This document shows positions 38,329 to 41,672 of a DNA stretch of 41,672 nt, piece by piece. The notes below the pieces were generated by a model, which ran no database searches, was not told where the DNA came from, and worked only from the letters and a program-made list of their open reading frames with translations. Position 1 is the stretch's first letter; every line of letters starts with the position of its first letter. Source of the stretch: a bacterium (GTDB lineage: Bacteria; Patescibacteriota; Minisyncoccia; Phycocordibacterales; Phycocordibacteraceae); assembly GCA_021794425.1 (NCBI GenBank), contig JAJYQV010000001.1, forward strand, positions 1 to 41,672. The letters are read 5' to 3'. Position numbers and translations under genes: made by a program.

Positions 38329-39668
38329 ACACGATTGTCACCCGCTTCGCCCCGTCACCGACCGGCCTTCTGCACGCCGGCAACTACCGCACGGCCGTCT
38401 TCGCCTATCTTTTCGCAAGGCGCAACGGCGGCTCGTTCATCTTACGCATAGAAGACACAGACAAAGCGCGCTCGCGGCCGGAATACGAGGCGAACATCCT
38501 TGAGGCGCTCGCGTGGCTCGATTTGCCATTCGACCACGCGTATCGCCAGAGCGATAATGCCGCGCGGCATCGGGAGGTCCTTGAGGCGCTCGTCGCAGCT
38601 GACCACGCCTATGTCTCGAAGGAAACGCCGAAGAACCCTGGAGACCGAACCGAGGTCATCCGCTTCAGGAATCCTGGCGGGGCTATTTCTTTTACTGATC
38701 TCATCCGGGGCGAGATAACGATGGAGGTCGGTGATCTCGGTGACTTCATCATCGCGCGTTCATTTGATGAACCGATCTTCCACCTCGCCGTCGTCATCGA
38801 CGATGGCGACGAGGGCGTCACCCATGTCATTCGGGGGGAAGACCACATCTCAAACACGCCGCGCCAGATACTCATCCAACGCGCGCTCGGATTCGCTCGG
38901 CCGATCTACGCGCACCTGCCGCTCATACTTGGCAGCGACCGCACGAAACTCTCGAAACGCAAAGGAGCAAAAGCGCTCACCGAGTATCGCGACCTCGGCA
39001 TACTCCCCGAAGCCATGCTCAACTATCTCTCCCTGCTCGGCTGGAATCCGGGCGATGAGCGCGAGTATCTTTCGCGGGAAGAACTCATCAGCACTTTCGA
39101 TCTCGCGCGTGTGCAGAAGGGAAGCGCTATTTTTGACGAGACGAAGCTCCGTTCGGTAAACCAGCGCTGGATGCGCACACTCTCCGTCGACGATTTTATC
39201 GCGCGCGGAGCCCTCTCGGCCCCTGATGCAGACAGGCTCCACAAGGCCGTTCCGCTCCTCAAGGAACGGGCACAGACGTTCCAAGAGGCGCGCGAGATGC
39301 TCGCCGGCGAGCTCGCCTGTCTTTTCAAAGAGCCGCTTCTCGACCGGAACATTCTTATCGCCAAGGAGCCTCCTGGGCGCTCCGGTATGACCGCAGCAGC
39401 CCTATCGAGCCTCCTCGCGCCTATCGAGGCGCTCGCGGGAGCGGGAGGGGTCGGAATGTCCGTAGAGACCATACGAGCGGCGCTCATGCCGCTCGCTGAT
39501 GCAGAGGAAGCGAGAGGGAAGGGGGGGCGCGGCGCGGTCCTCTGGCCGCTCCGCTACGCGCTTTCTGGGGCGGAACGCTCTCCAGACCCCTTCACACTTA
39601 TCTCGATCCTCGGCGCGGCAGTCGCGATTTCGCGCATACGAAACGCCGTTGCTATACTGGAAGGATGA
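38325..39668 (+). CDS. gltX: Glutamyl-tRNA synthetase
   Basis: TRFAPSPTGLLHAGNYRTAVFAYLFARRNGGSFILRIEDTD, VIRGEDHISNTPRQILI, DRTKLSKRKGA. Confidence 0.97.
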   Translation: MNTIVTRFAPSPTGLLHAGNYRTAVFAYLFARRNGGSFILRIEDTDKARSRPEYEANILEALAWLDLPFDHAYRQSDNAARHREVLEALVAADHAYVSKETPKNPGDRTEVIRFRNPGGAISFTDLIRGEITMEVGDLGDFIIARSFDEPIFHLAVVIDDGDEGVTHVIRGEDHISNTPRQILIQRALGFARPIYAHLPLILGSDRTKLSKRKGAKALTEYRDLGILPEAMLNYLSLLGWNPGDEREYLSREELISTFDLARVQKGSAIFDETKLRSVNQRWMRTLSVDDFIARGALSAPDADRLHKAVPLLKERAQTFQEAREMLAGELACLFKEPLLDRNILIAKEPPGRSGMTAAALSSLLAPIEALAGAGGVGMSVETIRAALMPLADAEEARGKGGRGAVLWPLRYALSGAERSPDPFTLISILGAAVAISRIRNAVAILEG

Positions 39669-41020
39669 AGCGTCTCGGAGTCTCGCTCTTTTTCTTCTTA
39701 TTGTTAGCCGGATTCTCTCTCGGCAATCCGAGATTTGCAAAGGCTGACGCAGCGGCAGACATCCAGGCCAAGATCGACGCGAACAAGCAGCAAATTGATT
39801 CGCTTGAGGCGGAAATCGCAGCTTTCCAGAAGCAGCTCGACGCCGCGAGTGCAAAGAAAAACACGCTCCAATCAACGATCCGCTCGCTTAGTCTCTCGCA
39901 GCAGCAGCTCGCCGCGCAGATCAAGGTCACGCAGAATAAAATCGCGTCAGCAAACCTTCAGATACAGCAGCTCTCGCTCTCTATCGGCGACAAGGAAGCG
40001 GCCATCAGCGCCGACCAAGCGGCCATCGCCGCTCAGCTCCGCGCCATTACCGAAAGTGAGCAGACGCCGCTCATTATCCAGCTCATTTCCGCAAACTCCC
40101 TCGGCGACGCATGGAAAGCGGCTGATGAGGCTGTCCAATTCAACCAGGCACTCGGAAACAACATCGACGACCTGCGCACCGTACGCACGGCGCTTGGTGC
40201 CGACCGTGACAAGGCCACTGCAACGAAAACGAGCCTGCTCGCGCTCCAGAACGACCTCACGTTGCAAAAGCGTTCTGTCGATGCCAACAAGGCGACGCAG
40301 CAGAAGCTTCTCTCGCAGACGAAGAACCAGGAGGCGAATTATCAGAAGCTCATCGCGCAGAAGAAAGCGTCGGAAAAATCCTTTGAGGACGAGCTCATTA
40401 ACCTTCAGAGTCAGTTGAACCTCGTCGTGCACCCGGACCTTTTACCAAAGGTCGGCACAGGCGTCCTCTCCTGGCCTTTTAGCCACTCGTTCATGTCCGC
40501 CTGTGCCGGGCGGAAAAGCGTCTTTGGAAACCTGTTCTGCGTCACGCAATACTTCGGTAATACGCCGTTTGCGACCAAAAACCCGCAAGTTTATAACGGC
40601 CACGGCCACAACGGCATCGATATCGCCGCGCCCATCGGCACGCCGGTCGAGGCGGCACTCAGCGGTACCGTACTCGCCACCGGCGACACGGATCTGGTGC
40701 ACGATTCAAGAGGTCGCCAGTGCTACTCCTTCGGCAAATGGGTGATGCTCGTGCACGGGAACGGCATCAACACCCTGTACGCGCACCTTTCCGAAATCGA
40801 TGTCTCGAAAGGGCAGTCGGTCTCAACCGGGCAAGTAATCGGCCTCTCAGGTATGACCGGCTATGCGACCGGGCCGCACCTCCACTTCGGCGTCTACGCA
40901 AGTGAGGGAACCGAAATCATGACACTCCGGCAATTCCGCGGCGCGACCATCGGCTGCGCTGACGCTACCATGCCGGTGGCAACGCTCACAGCGTACCTCA
41001 ACCCGCTCTCTTATCTCTAG
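39665..41020 (+). CDS. EnvC-like M23 murein hydrolase activator/peptidase
   Basis: Long N-terminal coiled coil; GHGHNGIDIAAPIGTPVEAALSGTVLATG...GPHLHFGVY M23 motifs; TATACT 6 nt upstream of ATG. Confidence 0.92.
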   Translation: MKRLGVSLFFFLLLAGFSLGNPRFAKADAAADIQAKIDANKQQIDSLEAEIAAFQKQLDAASAKKNTLQSTIRSLSLSQQQLAAQIKVTQNKIASANLQIQQLSLSIGDKEAAISADQAAIAAQLRAITESEQTPLIIQLISANSLGDAWKAADEAVQFNQALGNNIDDLRTVRTALGADRDKATATKTSLLALQNDLTLQKRSVDANKATQQKLLSQTKNQEANYQKLIAQKKASEKSFEDELINLQSQLNLVVHPDLLPKVGTGVLSWPFSHSFMSACAGRKSVFGNLFCVTQYFGNTPFATKNPQVYNGHGHNGIDIAAPIGTPVEAALSGTVLATGDTDLVHDSRGRQCYSFGKWVMLVHGNGINTLYAHLSEIDVSKGQSVSTGQVIGLSGMTGYATGPHLHFGVYASEGTEIMTLRQFRGATIGCADATMPVATLTAYLNPLSYL

Positions 41021-41028
41021 CGCATGTC

Positions 41029-41132
41029 TCAAAACCCTCCCCGAGCGAGGAGTGTTTCGTGTAAAAGACTTGAATTGGGCCCTCTTTTACACGGAACAGT
41101 CCGAGCGAGGGGCGGATTTGAGGGGTTTTTGA
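41029..41132. repeat. Nested direct/inverted repeat element
   Basis: CCGAGCGAGG at 41041 and 41101; inner inverted repeat 41053-41068/41083-41098; outer TCAAAACCCTC / GAGGGGTTTTTGA. Confidence 0.7.
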
Positions 41133-41205
41133 ACAAGCTCTAGATCTCTAGAGCGCGTCTTTTCCTTTCACCCAGTCTTTCGCAAGAGAGCTGGTCGAAT
41201 AAAGA

Positions 41206-41271
41206 ACCCTGGGCTCACGCCACAGGGTATTCTTGTCAGTCACTGCATCCCCGGGCTTACGCCGCACGGGG
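41206..41271. repeat. Two REP-like hairpins with GGGCTYACGCC core
   Basis: ACCCTGGGCTCACGCCACAGGGT (41206-41228) and CCCCGGGCTTACGCCGCACGGGG (41249-41271), each followed by ATT. Confidence 0.65.
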
Positions 41272-41358
41272 TATTGATGTGGAATAAACCGAAGGGAGGG
41301 GAGTTCCCAATGACGACAGTCGCGCGGACTCATGAGCGTTGTTATACTGTACCTGTCC

Positions 41359-41532
41359 ATGCTCAAACTCATCTTTTTGCTCTTCGTTCTCGTCCTTGCG
41401 TTGTCGTTCTTTGGCATCTCAATCCAATCCATCATCAATTCTCCCGCTGGCCAAGCAAACTTCGGCTACCTTTACCATCTCCTGGTCCAGGGGTGGCAGT
41501 GGCTCGTGAACTTCGCTCATCTTAAGATTTAA
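41359..41532 (+). CDS. Small membrane protein
   Basis: 57 aa with hydrophobic N-terminus LKLIFLLFVLVLALSFFGISI; TATACT upstream. Confidence 0.55.
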   Translation: MLKLIFLLFVLVLALSFFGISIQSIINSPAGQANFGYLYHLLVQGWQWLVNFAHLKI

Positions 41533-41541
41533 GTAAGCCCA

Positions 41542-41672
41542 AGCGGCTTCGCCGACTACACGAGTGCGCAAAGCGATTGTGCGTACGGCTCGCTTCATGC
41601 GAGCGTTCGCACAATCGCGACTATCTTTTGCGCACTTGTTGAGCGGCTTCGCCGACTACACGAGTGCGCAAA
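41542..41672. repeat. 100-bp-period direct repeat with nested hairpin, cut by the window end
   Basis: 31-nt AGCGGCTTCGCCGACTACACGAGTGCGCAAA at 41542-41572 and 41642-41672; hairpin 41563-41636 between. Confidence 0.85.

Noticed and set aside
28186-41127. ATTTGAGGGGTTT shared by the IS30 right end and the 41029-41132 element, suggesting an IS30-derived MITE
   Set aside because: A 13-nt match is expected several times by chance here and the rest of the inverted repeat does not align well.
41542-41672. Possible CRISPR array (31-nt repeat)
   Set aside because: Only two repeats, 69-nt 'spacer' that is itself a nested hairpin continuous with the repeat, and no cas genes in the window.

Overview
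The window looks like a GC-rich, Parcubacteria-like (Patescibacteria/CPR) chromosomal segment using the standard genetic code; this lineage call is inferred from gene content and was not computed. The core backbone includes pcm, ung, an M13 peptidase, a short alaS, an infA-rpmJ-rpsM-rpsK-rpsD-rpoA-rplQ-rplM-rpsI block, grpE-dnaK-dnaJ, a two-gene ABC exporter, tyrS, tRNA-Tyr, trpS, an archaeal-type aspS, scpA-scpB, an S11 D,D-carboxypeptidase, mraY-ftsW-murG-gltX and an M23 hydrolase. Accessory DNA includes a RelE/ParE-type and a HicBA-type toxin-antitoxin pair, an IS30-family element, a decayed 6-phosphogluconolactonase, and several single-gene units of unknown function with their own Shine-Dalgarno site and terminator. 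The main unexplained signals are: (1) a family of small palindromes (9-13 bp stem, 3-nt loop), at least six copies, three of them in-frame inside ung and alaS in the same reading frame (RSxTS), with paired stem-preserving changes between copies; (2) ten genes with a TANNNT hexamer exactly 6 nt before the ATG, predicting widespread leaderless mRNAs, while many accessory genes carry strong SD sites; (3) three places where part of the 3' end of a host gene (ung, rpsI, tyrS) recurs beyond an accessory insert; (4) repeat-rich DNA after the M23 gene, ending in a 100-bp direct repeat that contains a nested hairpin. All calls come from reading the sequence and the supplied ORF track; no searches were run.
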